DNA of 64,000 nucleotides, taken from contig JAUZOO010000007.1 of NCBI GenBank assembly GCA_030706405.1, positions 124,001-188,000 on the forward strand. Direction: 5' to 3'. A program made the translations under genes and the position numbers. The notes under the pieces were generated by a model. The model saw only the letters and a list, made by a program, of their open reading frames with translations, searched no databases and had not been told where the DNA came from. Origin of the DNA: Bacteroidota bacterium (GTDB lineage: Bacteria > Bacteroidota > Bacteroidia > Bacteroidales > JAAUTT01). Shown here piece after piece: positions 55,347 to 62,940 of the stretch. Each line of letters opens with the position of its first letter. Positions within the stretch are counted from its first letter, which is position 1.

Positions 55347-57116
55347 TTAATCTTTTAGCACCTTCCCCGAGATATTCCGGTTACCTGCCCGGACTGTGAC
55401 AATGTAAAGCCCTTTCGGTAACATCGAAAAATCGACAGCAAGTTCGTAATACAGGTTTGAATACTGATAATTTGCAATATGCTTGCCGGAGATGTCAGTA
55501 ATTTCGACGGCAACCGGCAAATTATATGCCACGTTGGGAAGAATGTGCAAAATATTGCGCACCGGATTGGGGTAAAAAGTAATGTTTAGCGAATCGTTGG
55601 TGAATGCCTTGGTAGTTTTCCTTAGCGGGATGTCTAATGTGAGTTTTGCCTGCGGGCCTATAGGCAGCGATGAAAACGTGCGGGTATAGTACCCCGGGGC
55701 GGAAACCCTTGCCTGGTAAGTGCCCGCGGCTATCGGACGAAAATACATTCCGTTAACGGAGTCGGAATAAACCTGAGAGTTTAAATTATCGTGATTGACG
55801 AGGGTTATCGAGGCTTTTACGGGCAAGCCGGTTTCTTCGTCGGTAACTTTACCCTGAATGCCATACCGGCATTGCTGCAAATAATAAAACATCGACCGGA
55901 AATGATATTGCCACAGGTTTTCGAGCTGACTTTCGGAGGGTATCTTGTCGGCATTCATCTCAATGGTAACTTCACGGCACGAGGCGTAATACGTTGCATA
56001 ATCCTGTCGGCTTCCATCGGCAGAGTACCAATTGTAGCCATTGGTAATTCCGTTGTTTTCGTAGGTGAAAAACAGTGCAGGCGAATGTGCATGAACGGTA
56101 TCGGCATATTGACGGGATATTTCTTCAAACCACGCATCGTCGGCATGCAGCCCTCGGCGACTATCCCACGGATAATTGACCAACTCGGCGCCGGAATGGA
56201 AGTTGGCACTCAGCTCCAGGTGGTGAGTGTTGAGAAATGCCATCATTGCCTGAGTTTCGGGTTGCCAGTCATTGCCGTCGGGATGGAGGTTTCCGGTAGG
56301 GTCGGGGAAGTTCCGATTTAAATCGACACTGTTGGCATTGTAACGGGTCGCTTCGGCGATGCTCATATCTCCGCCGAAATAAGTGCCATCGGGGTTTGCC
56401 AGCGGACATATCCATATTTCGGAACTGTCAACCAATGCTTTTACCTGAGGTGTATTGTAGTTGGAAAGCAGATAATCGATAAACCGGAGCATGAGGGCAT
56501 AGCCAACAGGCTCGTCACCATGAATAGTGCCAACGTACAAAACTCCGGGAGATGCCTTATTCTCATCGGGTTTATTGCTGATTTTAATGCTCATGAGGCT
56601 GCGTCCGGAAACGCTTTTGCCAAACTCCGAAACGCGGCATAAGGCAGGATAATCGGTGGCAAACTTTGCCATCAGGGCCAGGTATTCGGGATAAGTCGGG
56701 AAATGATCCCAAGGGCTCGTGCCTGTCGATCTTATCGAAACTCTGGCGCGGATCTGGGCTTCGAGGGTAAAGGGGAGATTAAGTTTGCGAAAACGTATAA
56801 ATTCGCGCCGGTTGGCATAAGCCCACACCCTTCCGTTTTTTAATTTATCAACAGATAGCTGTTTCCCGATAATGTATATAGGTATAGTTTCAGGGAGGTC
56901 GAACGAAAAGTAAACCTCGCCACGTTTTGACAGGATGCTATCGGCGGTTTTGAGCTGGGCCGGAGTTTGCGAAAGAGCGCTGCCAGTTGATATTATTGTT
57001 AAAATTACGAATAACCAAACAAGCTTTTTTAAACGAAAACGGATTGAACCCTCCCGGAATAGGGAGTTCTCAATCCGCCTTTTTAAGGATAATATCAGTA
57101 ATGATACGTTATACAT
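55347..57116 (-). CDS. Secreted M14 zinc carboxypeptidase with T9SS sorting domain
   Basis: About 589 residues. After a long basic N-terminus, a hydrophobic signal core (LVWLFVILTIISTGSALSQ) is followed by a propeptide-like part and an M14 catalytic domain: zinc ligands in VGTIHGDEPVG (HxxE) and NFHSGAELVNYPWD (His), catalytic Glu in EVTIEMNADK. A carboxypeptidase regulatory-like beta domain follows (GKVTDEETGLPVKASIT), then a type A T9SS C-terminal sorting domain (ITFYPNPVRNILHI to KGLYIVTVRAG). It should be secreted across the outer membrane. The only plausible start is ATG 57116, which overlaps the ychF stop by 8 bases; the first codons run through a hairpin. Confidence 0.85.
   Translation of the reverse strand: MYNVSLLILSLKRRIENSLFREGSIRFRLKKLVWLFVILTIISTGSALSQTPAQLKTADSILSKRGEVYFSFDLPETIPIYIIGKQLSVDKLKNGRVWAYANRREFIRFRKLNLPFTLEAQIRARVSIRSTGTSPWDHFPTYPEYLALMAKFATDYPALCRVSEFGKSVSGRSLMSIKISNKPDENKASPGVLYVGTIHGDEPVGYALMLRFIDYLLSNYNTPQVKALVDSSEIWICPLANPDGTYFGGDMSIAEATRYNANSVDLNRNFPDPTGNLHPDGNDWQPETQAMMAFLNTHHLELSANFHSGAELVNYPWDSRRGLHADDAWFEEISRQYADTVHAHSPALFFTYENNGITNGYNWYSADGSRQDYATYYASCREVTIEMNADKIPSESQLENLWQYHFRSMFYYLQQCRYGIQGKVTDEETGLPVKASITLVNHDNLNSQVYSDSVNGMYFRPIAAGTYQARVSAPGYYTRTFSSLPIGPQAKLTLDIPLRKTTKAFTNDSLNITFYPNPVRNILHILPNVAYNLPVAVEITDISGKHIANYQYSNLYYELAVDFSMLPKGLYIVTVRAGNRNISGKVLKD
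57034..57081 (-). terminator. Hairpin after ychF, inside start of M14 gene
   Basis: CGGATTGA (57040-57047) pairs with TCAATCCG (57070-57077) and CTCCC with GGGAG, around a 3x3 internal loop and GGAATA apex. It is followed on the minus strand by GTTTTCGTTTAAAA. It resembles a terminator for ychF but lies inside the reading frame of the downstream peptidase, so it may attenuate that gene. Confidence 0.6.
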
Positions 57117-58206
57117 TAAACCTGAAGTGCATGATGTCGCCGTCCTGCACCACGTATTCCTTGCCTTCGATGGCAATTTTACCGGCTTCGCGGCAGGCAG
57201 CTTCCGAGCCGTATTTGATGTAATCGACATATTTAATAACCTCGGCACGGATAAACCCTTTTTCGAAATCGGAGTGGATAACACCTGCCGCCTGAGGGGC
57301 CAGCATGCCTTTGTGATAAGTCCACGCACGTACTTCAACCTTACCTGCTGTGAAATAAGTTTCGAGGTTGAGCAGATGGTATGACATACGGATGAGCTTG
57401 TTTACGCCAGGTTCGTCGAGACCTATATCGGAAAGGAACATTTTTCGTTCTTCGTAAGTTTCCAGTTCCGAGATGTCGGCTTCGGTAGCGGCTGCTACAA
57501 CAAGAACTTCTGCATTTTCTGCTTTTACGGCTTCGCGAACCATATCGACATATTTATTGCCCGATACTGCTGCAGATTCATCGACATTACAAACGTAGAT
57601 TACCGGTTTGTTGGTTAGTAGGTACATGTCGGCAACCAAGGCCTTTTCTTTTTCGTCGAGGGCAAGGGTACGGGCTGAAAGTCCTTTTTCGAGATGATTT
57701 TTATAAAGTAATAAAAGTTCGTATTCTTTCTTGGCATCTTTGTCGCCCACTTTGGCGGCTTTGGATGTTTTAATCAGACGGGTCTCGATGGTTTCGAGGT
57801 CTTTGAGCTGAAGTTCGGTATCGATGATTTCTTTATCACGAACGGGGTCAACTGAACCGTCAACGTGGGTAACGTTTTCGTCTTCGAAACAGCGCAAAAC
57901 GTGGATGATAGCATCGGTATTACGGATATTGCCCAAAAATTTATTACCAAGTCCTTCGCCTTTGCTGGCTCCTTTTACTAAACCGGCAATATCCACGATT
58001 TCAACAACAGCCGGAACAATGCGGTCGGGTTTAACAAATTCGGCAAGTTTATTGAGCCTTTCGTCGGGTACGGTGATAACGCCAACATTAGGCTCGATGG
58101 TACAAAACGGGAAGTTGGCAGCTTGCGCCCTGGCATTTGACAAGCAGTTAAAAAGGGTCGATTTTCCGACATTAGGTAAACCTACAATTCCACACTGAAG
58201 CGACAT
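57109..58206 (-). CDS. ychF: Redox-regulated ATPase YchF (Obg family)
   Basis: A widely conserved P-loop NTPase of the Obg family that prefers ATP and is linked to ribosomes and stress responses. The 365-residue length is standard. G1 is GLPNVGKSTLFNCL at the N-terminus, followed by FPFCTIEPNVGVITVPDERL and DIAGLVKGASKGEGLGNKFL, and the C-terminal TGS domain ends with the typical VQDGDIMHFRFNV. It starts at ATG 58206; a TAACTTTG -7 word (58249-58256, minus strand) lies upstream. Confidence 0.97.
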   Translation of the reverse strand: MSLQCGIVGLPNVGKSTLFNCLSNARAQAANFPFCTIEPNVGVITVPDERLNKLAEFVKPDRIVPAVVEIVDIAGLVKGASKGEGLGNKFLGNIRNTDAIIHVLRCFEDENVTHVDGSVDPVRDKEIIDTELQLKDLETIETRLIKTSKAAKVGDKDAKKEYELLLLYKNHLEKGLSARTLALDEKEKALVADMYLLTNKPVIYVCNVDESAAVSGNKYVDMVREAVKAENAEVLVVAAATEADISELETYEERKMFLSDIGLDEPGVNKLIRMSYHLLNLETYFTAGKVEVRAWTYHKGMLAPQAAGVIHSDFEKGFIRAEVIKYVDYIKYGSEAACREAGKIAIEGKEYVVQDGDIMHFRFNV

Positions 58207-58294
58207 ATAATTGATTTTGAATAGTTTAAACTTTATCTTTTACATGCGCAAAGTTATATTTTTAAATTGATTTCACCGCCTGTATGCTGTAAAG

Positions 58295-58353
58295 TAAAAA
58301 GAGACGAAGTGCAGTTTTGTCAGGTTCCGAAAAACCGACAAGCCTGTACTTCG
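58295..58353 (-). terminator. Long hairpin after charged-protein gene
   Basis: An imperfect stem of about 50 bases, ACGAAGT (58304-58310) with ACTTCGT (58347-58353), continuing inward through CAG/CTG, TTGTC/GACAA and GGTT/AACC around CCGAAA. On the minus strand it is followed by CTCTTTTTAC, so it can serve as the terminator for the gene ending at 58382. Confidence 0.75.
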
Positions 58354-58381
58354 TAAATGTATCAGTACTTAATTTTGATTT

Positions 58382-58819
58382 TTATTCGTTTACTTCGGCA
58401 GCCTGTTGGTTGCGTTTTACGCGGTTACGGTTTAATTTGCGACGGTCTTTGTTAACCTCGCGTTGATCTTTATTGCGGTCTTTTACATCCTGTTTGAGAT
58501 CTTTCGCATCTTTTTTCAATTCTTTCTTGTCAGACTTGATTTCCTCTTTTGATGCTCCGGAAACCTTGTCGGCCTTTAATTCTCTGGCATCGGCACGCAC
58601 TTCTTTTTTGTCCTGGCGTACTTCGCGGGTGTCGGCATTGCGTTCGCGGCGATCACGACGTAACTCACGCCGTTCTTTGTTTACCTTCACCTGATCCTTT
58701 ACCAATTCTTTCTTTTCCTGTGTTTTGTCATCACCTGTTGAGGTTGAAGCTGGCGTCTGGGCTAACATTGAACTCAACGAAATTGAGGCTACAACTGCGG
58801 ATAAAACAATTCTTTTCAT
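58382..58819 (-). CDS. Secreted, highly charged Lys/Arg/Asp/Glu-rich protein
   Basis: About 145 residues from ATG 58819 (other in-frame ATGs at 58822, 58828 and 58852). A signal peptide (MKRIVLSAVVASISLSSMLAQ) is followed by a mature region made almost wholly of K, R, D, E, Q and N with short repeats such as RRELRRDRRERNAD, KKEVRADARELKADK and RNKDQREVNKDRRKLNR. Helix breakers are nearly absent, so it likely forms a single charged alpha-helix or coiled coil. No family is recognised and no enzyme motif is present; a structural, nucleic-acid- or glycan-binding role cannot be told apart. Confidence 0.72.
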   Translation of the reverse strand: MKRIVLSAVVASISLSSMLAQTPASTSTGDDKTQEKKELVKDQVKVNKERRELRRDRRERNADTREVRQDKKEVRADARELKADKVSGASKEEIKSDKKELKKDAKDLKQDVKDRNKDQREVNKDRRKLNRNRVKRNQQAAEVNE

Positions 58820-58910
58820 CATACTCATGTCATTTAAATTAAAAAGGTTCATGTTTTTTGTTGGATGTTATCTAAGACCTCGTTACTGAGAAAAGGTTTA
58901 AATGGCGGAA

Positions 58911-59834
58911 TTATTTTTTTCGAAATGCACTAATCAGTCTATCCACAGCTTCTTCGGGCGTAACTGGCTGATAGTTGAATTGTTTTTCGAACTTACTGCT
59001 ATCGAACAGGTAATCACGATCGTATTGATACATCATTTCTTTCATCTCTTTTAAAACCGGAACAAATATGCCCACCAACGACAACTGCCAGTTTGGAAAT
59101 ACCTTTGCTTTGGAAGGAACGCCAAGTTTGTCGGCCACCAGATCGACCCATTGCCGGCCTGTTATAGGCGTCTTGCTGGTCGGAAGATGCCATACCTGTC
59201 CGAAAGCTTCGGGCGTATTGCCAAGCAGTGCGGTGGCACGGGCAGCATCAGAAGTGTCGGTAAAATTGTGAACCTTGTCTAAATGCGACAACCAATAGGC
59301 GCTCCGACGTTTTGCCAGGTTTTTGTAAACCATTTCGGTCAGGAAGCTATTGCGGGATCCGATGAAATCGGCAGAGCGGGCTATCACAGCTTTTAGTTGT
59401 CCGCGTTTAATTTCGGACAGTAGCATGTCGGCTACCTGTGCCCTCACTTCGCCCTTTTTACTGGTTGGGCGTATGGGCGTTTCTTCGGTCATGGGGCTCA
59501 GAAAATCGCGATCGTACATGTAAACATTATCGAAAAAGACCAGCCGCGCCTGATGCCTTTTGCAAGAGGCAATAACCAGCTTCATAAACGACGGCCATTT
59601 CTCCTGCCATACTTTGCTGTCGTATTTGAAACCGATGGTTACATAAACAACGTCGGAGCCTTCGATAGCGCGATCGATGGGTAGTGGAGCCGTGAGGTCG
59701 GCCGGGAAAAGTTCGTCGGTTTCGTTTACCTTTTTTGGGTTGCGACTAACCAGTCGGATTTTATCGGTATATTTTACAAGTTCTTTGGCCAGCTCTGTGC
59801 CAATACTGCCGCCAGCCCCTAATATTGTTTGCAT
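58911..59834 (-). CDS. NAD-dependent epimerase/dehydratase family protein
   Basis: A 307-residue extended short-chain dehydrogenase/reductase (SDR). The Rossmann nucleotide-binding motif appears as ILGAGGSIGTELAKEL at the N-terminus. The YxxxK pair of the catalytic site is not plainly visible: the region after VYVTIGFKYDS has VFFDNVYMYDRDF, which may carry the tyrosine. The C-terminal half is typical of NmrA/epimerase relatives, ending EEAVDRLISAF. Substrate unknown. It lies just before (downstream of) nudC in the same direction with a 44-base gap. Confidence 0.78.
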   Translation of the reverse strand: MQTILGAGGSIGTELAKELVKYTDKIRLVSRNPKKVNETDELFPADLTAPLPIDRAIEGSDVVYVTIGFKYDSKVWQEKWPSFMKLVIASCKRHQARLVFFDNVYMYDRDFLSPMTEETPIRPTSKKGEVRAQVADMLLSEIKRGQLKAVIARSADFIGSRNSFLTEMVYKNLAKRRSAYWLSHLDKVHNFTDTSDAARATALLGNTPEAFGQVWHLPTSKTPITGRQWVDLVADKLGVPSKAKVFPNWQLSLVGIFVPVLKEMKEMMYQYDRDYLFDSSKFEKQFNYQPVTPEEAVDRLISAFRKK

Positions 59835-59878
59835 GGGATTGAATTTTAGAAATGAGAAGTTAAGTTTATTATAATGGG

Positions 59879-60706
59879 TTATAGTTTTCCGGCTTCGAAC
59901 AATTCGATCATTTCACCGGCAATGCTCACATTGGTTGGGTGTACAGGTAAACTTCCGCGTTGAAACCATTCGGCATCAATGATTTCGTTCGGGTCTATTT
60001 TTATGGGCTGACTATCGTCGGCTTCGGCGATATAGCCTATCATCATTGAACTCGAAAATGGCCACGGCTGACTTTTGTAATACCGGATGTTCTTTACATC
60101 AATGCCCACTTCTTCTTTTACCTCTCGGGCTACGGTTTCTTCGAGTGATTCTCCTACTTCAACAAAACCCGCAACTAACGAATAAAAGTTGCTCCGAAAA
60201 TTTTTGCCGCGTGCCAGCAAAATGCGGTCGCCGCAGGTAATAGCCACGATGATGGCCGGAGAAATTTGCGGATATACAACGGTATGGCAATGCGAACAAA
60301 TCAGTGCTCGTTCTTCCGTCTTTCGTTGGTTTTTGTGTCCACATTTTCCACAGAACTGATGGTTCTCATACCATGTAAAAAGCTGATGACCGAGTACGCC
60401 AATCCAGGCGATTTCCTTATCAGGTAATGTGCGTAGTGCAAAAGTGTCTTCGTAAACAAATGGCGCGTCTGCTACGATAATGTCATTGGTTAGAAAACAA
60501 TTATCGCCATTGAGCGAAAATAGAAATACATGGTTTTTATCTGTGGTTGGCTTTAAATCTTTTTTTCGGGGAATCTCATAGCCTTCGCTGGTCTTTTTTA
60601 ACAGTATGCGGGGGCCATCATAAGCCAGAATGTAATCATCAGTTTTTATAACTTTTTCGTCAACAAACTTGTTGCTAAATATCCCAGGACCTATATCGTG
60701 GAGCAT
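59879..60706 (-). CDS. nudC: NAD(+) diphosphatase (NADH pyrophosphatase)
   Basis: Nudix hydrolase that splits NAD(H) to NMN(H) and AMP, and in some bacteria removes NAD caps from RNA. At 275 residues it has the zinc ribbon CGKCGHKNQRKTEERALIC (four cysteines in all with the next HC), the Nudix box GFVEVGESLEETVAREVKEE ending VGI, and the NudC-specific SQPWPFSSSMMIGY just after. Start ATG 60706. Confidence 0.94.
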   Translation of the reverse strand: MLHDIGPGIFSNKFVDEKVIKTDDYILAYDGPRILLKKTSEGYEIPRKKDLKPTTDKNHVFLFSLNGDNCFLTNDIIVADAPFVYEDTFALRTLPDKEIAWIGVLGHQLFTWYENHQFCGKCGHKNQRKTEERALICSHCHTVVYPQISPAIIVAITCGDRILLARGKNFRSNFYSLVAGFVEVGESLEETVAREVKEEVGIDVKNIRYYKSQPWPFSSSMMIGYIAEADDSQPIKIDPNEIIDAEWFQRGSLPVHPTNVSIAGEMIELFEAGKL

Positions 60707-60747
60707 GGTTTTCTTTTTAATAAATAATACCTCCAGAACAGGCTTGT

Positions 60748-62031
60748 CTAAGCATCAATTTCAACAGGAAGAATAAAAGCGAATATTGTTCCCGACATGT
60801 ATTCCGAGTTGACCCAAATGTTGCCTTTGAGCATCGTTACCAGTTCTTTTGACAAAGATAAACCTAAACCTGCACCTCTGGCAAAAGCGGGCCCATTATT
60901 ATCGGCACTTTTTACAAACCGGTCAAATACATAAGGAAGAAATTCTGGCTTTATGCCGATGCCGCTGTCTTCTACAAAAAAGAGTACTTTGTTATTTTCG
61001 TATTGAAATCCGAATTTAATAAATCCTTCGGTTGTGAATTTTATAGCGTTGTTTAGGAGGTTTTCCATTATCTGTTCAAGCCGTATGGGATCGGTTTTTA
61101 TTGTAATTTCTTCTGAAGGGATTTGTAACTGAAGGTTTATATCTTTCTTATGTTTATTGGTTAGTTCCTGTTCATATGTGAGAAGTAATCTGTTAAATAA
61201 GTTGTTTAATTCCACTTCGGTTATTTTAATTTTAAGCTGGCCGGATTCTATTAAAGAAACATCAAGAATTTCTGATACCAGGGTCATCAGGCTTAGCCCA
61301 CTTTCATCAATCAGTTTTGCATATTTTTCTTTTTTTTCGGAAGATAATTCCTGTGTAGCTATCAATTGTGAAAATCCTAAAATAGCATTAAGTGGTGTGC
61401 GTATTTCGTGGGACATATTTGCTAAAAAAGCAGTTTTTAGCTTGTCGGATTGTTGTGCCTTTTTAAATTGTTTTATATAGTTGTGTTTTGCACTTAAGGC
61501 AAGAATGGCAAATACGCTGATGAAAATTAATAAGCTTGAATAGCTGTCTGATATTCGGGCCAATTCAGTAGGGTACTTAGGGATAATGTTTGGAAAAGAC
61601 AACTCAAGCCAGAATAAGAAGATTACATTGGCTACAACTAAAATAGATATCACTAGGATCCTCGTGTTGTCCCAAACGAAAATCATGGAGCAATAATACG
61701 CCAGGAAAATATACATTGCAGCTCCATGAGATCCGTAATTGAAAAGCCATAAAGCATCGCAAAAGACAAAGGTGCTAATAGAGAAAATGATTTTGGAGCT
61801 ATTTGTTTTTTTGAAAAAGCGGTCTAAAACATAAATAGCTGAATAAAATATTGAAAAAACGGCAACAACGTATGTGGCATATTTATTCAGTTGTAATCCC
61901 CAGTTTCCAAATATTGAAACAAAGCACAGCATTCCTGAATAAAGAATACATGATAGTACTACTTTGTCTTCGAAACTAGTATTATCTTTTTTTCCAAGAA
62001 TGATTGTCAATAACCGGTTGATGAAATTCAT
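60748..62031 (-). CDS. Membrane sensor histidine kinase
   Basis: A 427-residue sensor kinase with six predicted membrane helices in the first 180 residues and no obvious periplasmic sensor domain, so the signal may be sensed in the membrane. HisKA has ANMSHEIRTPLNAILGFSQL (phospho-acceptor His about 209), followed by a HATPase_c domain with N-box ENLLNNAIKFT, G1 VEDSGIGI and G2 GAGLGLSLSKELV. No response regulator is adjacent, and there is no receiver domain, so it is an orphan. Start ATG 62031. Confidence 0.92.
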   Translation of the reverse strand: MNFINRLLTIILGKKDNTSFEDKVVLSCILYSGMLCFVSIFGNWGLQLNKYATYVVAVFSIFYSAIYVLDRFFKKTNSSKIIFSISTFVFCDALWLFNYGSHGAAMYIFLAYYCSMIFVWDNTRILVISILVVANVIFLFWLELSFPNIIPKYPTELARISDSYSSLLIFISVFAILALSAKHNYIKQFKKAQQSDKLKTAFLANMSHEIRTPLNAILGFSQLIATQELSSEKKEKYAKLIDESGLSLMTLVSEILDVSLIESGQLKIKITEVELNNLFNRLLLTYEQELTNKHKKDINLQLQIPSEEITIKTDPIRLEQIMENLLNNAIKFTTEGFIKFGFQYENNKVLFFVEDSGIGIKPEFLPYVFDRFVKSADNNGPAFARGAGLGLSLSKELVTMLKGNIWVNSEYMSGTIFAFILPVEIDA

Positions 62032-62290
62032 CGCTTAACTGGTTAGTGGTTAAATGTTCCATAAATTTGGAAATAATTTTCAAATTTTCCTATCAAAAAA
62101 GTACTGTCTCATCTTAAGAAATTTTTATTTTTACAAATAGTAAACCTTATCGATTACTGCGTAGTTGTAAGTGATCTTTAAGTTGGACAGGACTTTGGCA
62201 GGGTTTGGATTTAAAGTTTTAAAGAAATGTAGCATTTTATTTTTGGTCAAGTTTTTAGCTTGCCCTTATCGGCTATATACACATTCCAGG

Positions 62291-62737
62291 TTACCCAACC
62301 TTTCTTTTTTGCCCACGTTGCGGATGTGTGAGCTCTTCAATTTTTTCCTGTAGATTTTCGATTGTTATTTCCTGCGCTTTTACAGTCTTTTCCATGGCTG
62401 TAATTGTGCGATCTTTTTCTTTGCACAACTCACAAGCTAAATTTGGAAGTGCCGCCATCTTTCTTTCTTCGCCAGGAGGACTCAGGACCTCCTGCATTTT
62501 TGTTGCATGATCTTTTGGTAATAACATCATGTCGCCTTCGCCGGTAATAAACCATCGTGGATTTATGTCGGAAAATGTTGATATTATTTTGTGTATAACT
62601 TCAAATGATGGATTTGTTCTTCTGCCCGAGACGATATGGTGTAGCGTTTGAGGTTGGATGTTTGTTGCAGTACTAAATGAGTTTTTGTTCAGTCCTTTAA
62701 TTTTGATTATTTCTAAAATCCGATCCTGAATATTCAT
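62291..62737 (-). CDS. XRE-type helix-turn-helix regulator with coiled-coil tail
   Basis: About 148 residues. The N-terminal helix-turn-helix (NIQDRILEIIKIKGLNKNSF, then IQPQTLHHIVSGRRTNPSFE, residues 1 to about 65) resembles phage-repressor-like XRE regulators; the segment NPRWFITGEGDMM is typical of the class. The C-terminal part has a CELC pair and a coiled coil (about 105-140) suited to dimerisation, ending in a basic tail. The frame includes an upstream TTG at 62743, but ATG 62737 is preferred. It diverges from the PLP-enzyme gene, and a palindrome between them is a likely binding site. Confidence 0.85.
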   Translation of the reverse strand: MNIQDRILEIIKIKGLNKNSFSTATNIQPQTLHHIVSGRRTNPSFEVIHKIISTFSDINPRWFITGEGDMMLLPKDHATKMQEVLSPPGEERKMAALPNLACELCKEKDRTITAMEKTVKAQEITIENLQEKIEELTHPQRGQKRKVG

Positions 62738-62765
62738 ATGCAATTTTTCTTACGTAAGAATAAAT

Positions 62766-62811
62766 ATATAGGAATATGTTGCAATATTCATAAAACATAT
62801 TCCTATATTTG
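62766..62811 (+). promoter_or_regulatory. Divergent promoter region with 15-bp-arm operator
   Basis: Perfect inverted repeat ATATAGGAATATGTT (62766-62780) and AACATATTCCTATAT (62794-62808), spacer 13. On the plus strand TTG (62779-62781) and TATATTTG (62804-62811) overlap the two arms, though the 22-base gap is longer than the usual 19. A protein on this repeat would cover both elements. The adjacent XRE gene is the natural candidate regulator. Confidence 0.7.
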
Positions 62812-62829
62812 TTATATAAAAATACATCA

Positions 62830-62881
62830 AATAATTCATAAAAATGGGATAGTTCGTGCCTTTCTAAAACGATGAATTATT
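62830..62881 (+). promoter_or_regulatory. Long-looped hairpin in leader of PLP-enzyme gene
   Basis: AATAATTCAT (62830-62839) and ATGAATTATT (62872-62881) are perfect 10-bp arms separated by 32 bases. They lie in the leader about 60 bases before the ATG at 62941. The pairing is AT-rich and there is no T-run after it, so it is a structured or protein-bound leader rather than a terminator. Confidence 0.5.
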
Positions 62882-62940
62882 CTATGCCTCGTTAGCCATA
62901 AACAATGTTCACATTTCTATAAATTAAAATTTCAAAAGTA

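Noticed and set aside
62171-62353. Plus-strand 60-codon ORF between histidine kinase and XRE gene
   Set aside because: It overlaps the 3' end of the XRE gene on the opposite strand, lacks a promoter, and shows no domain.
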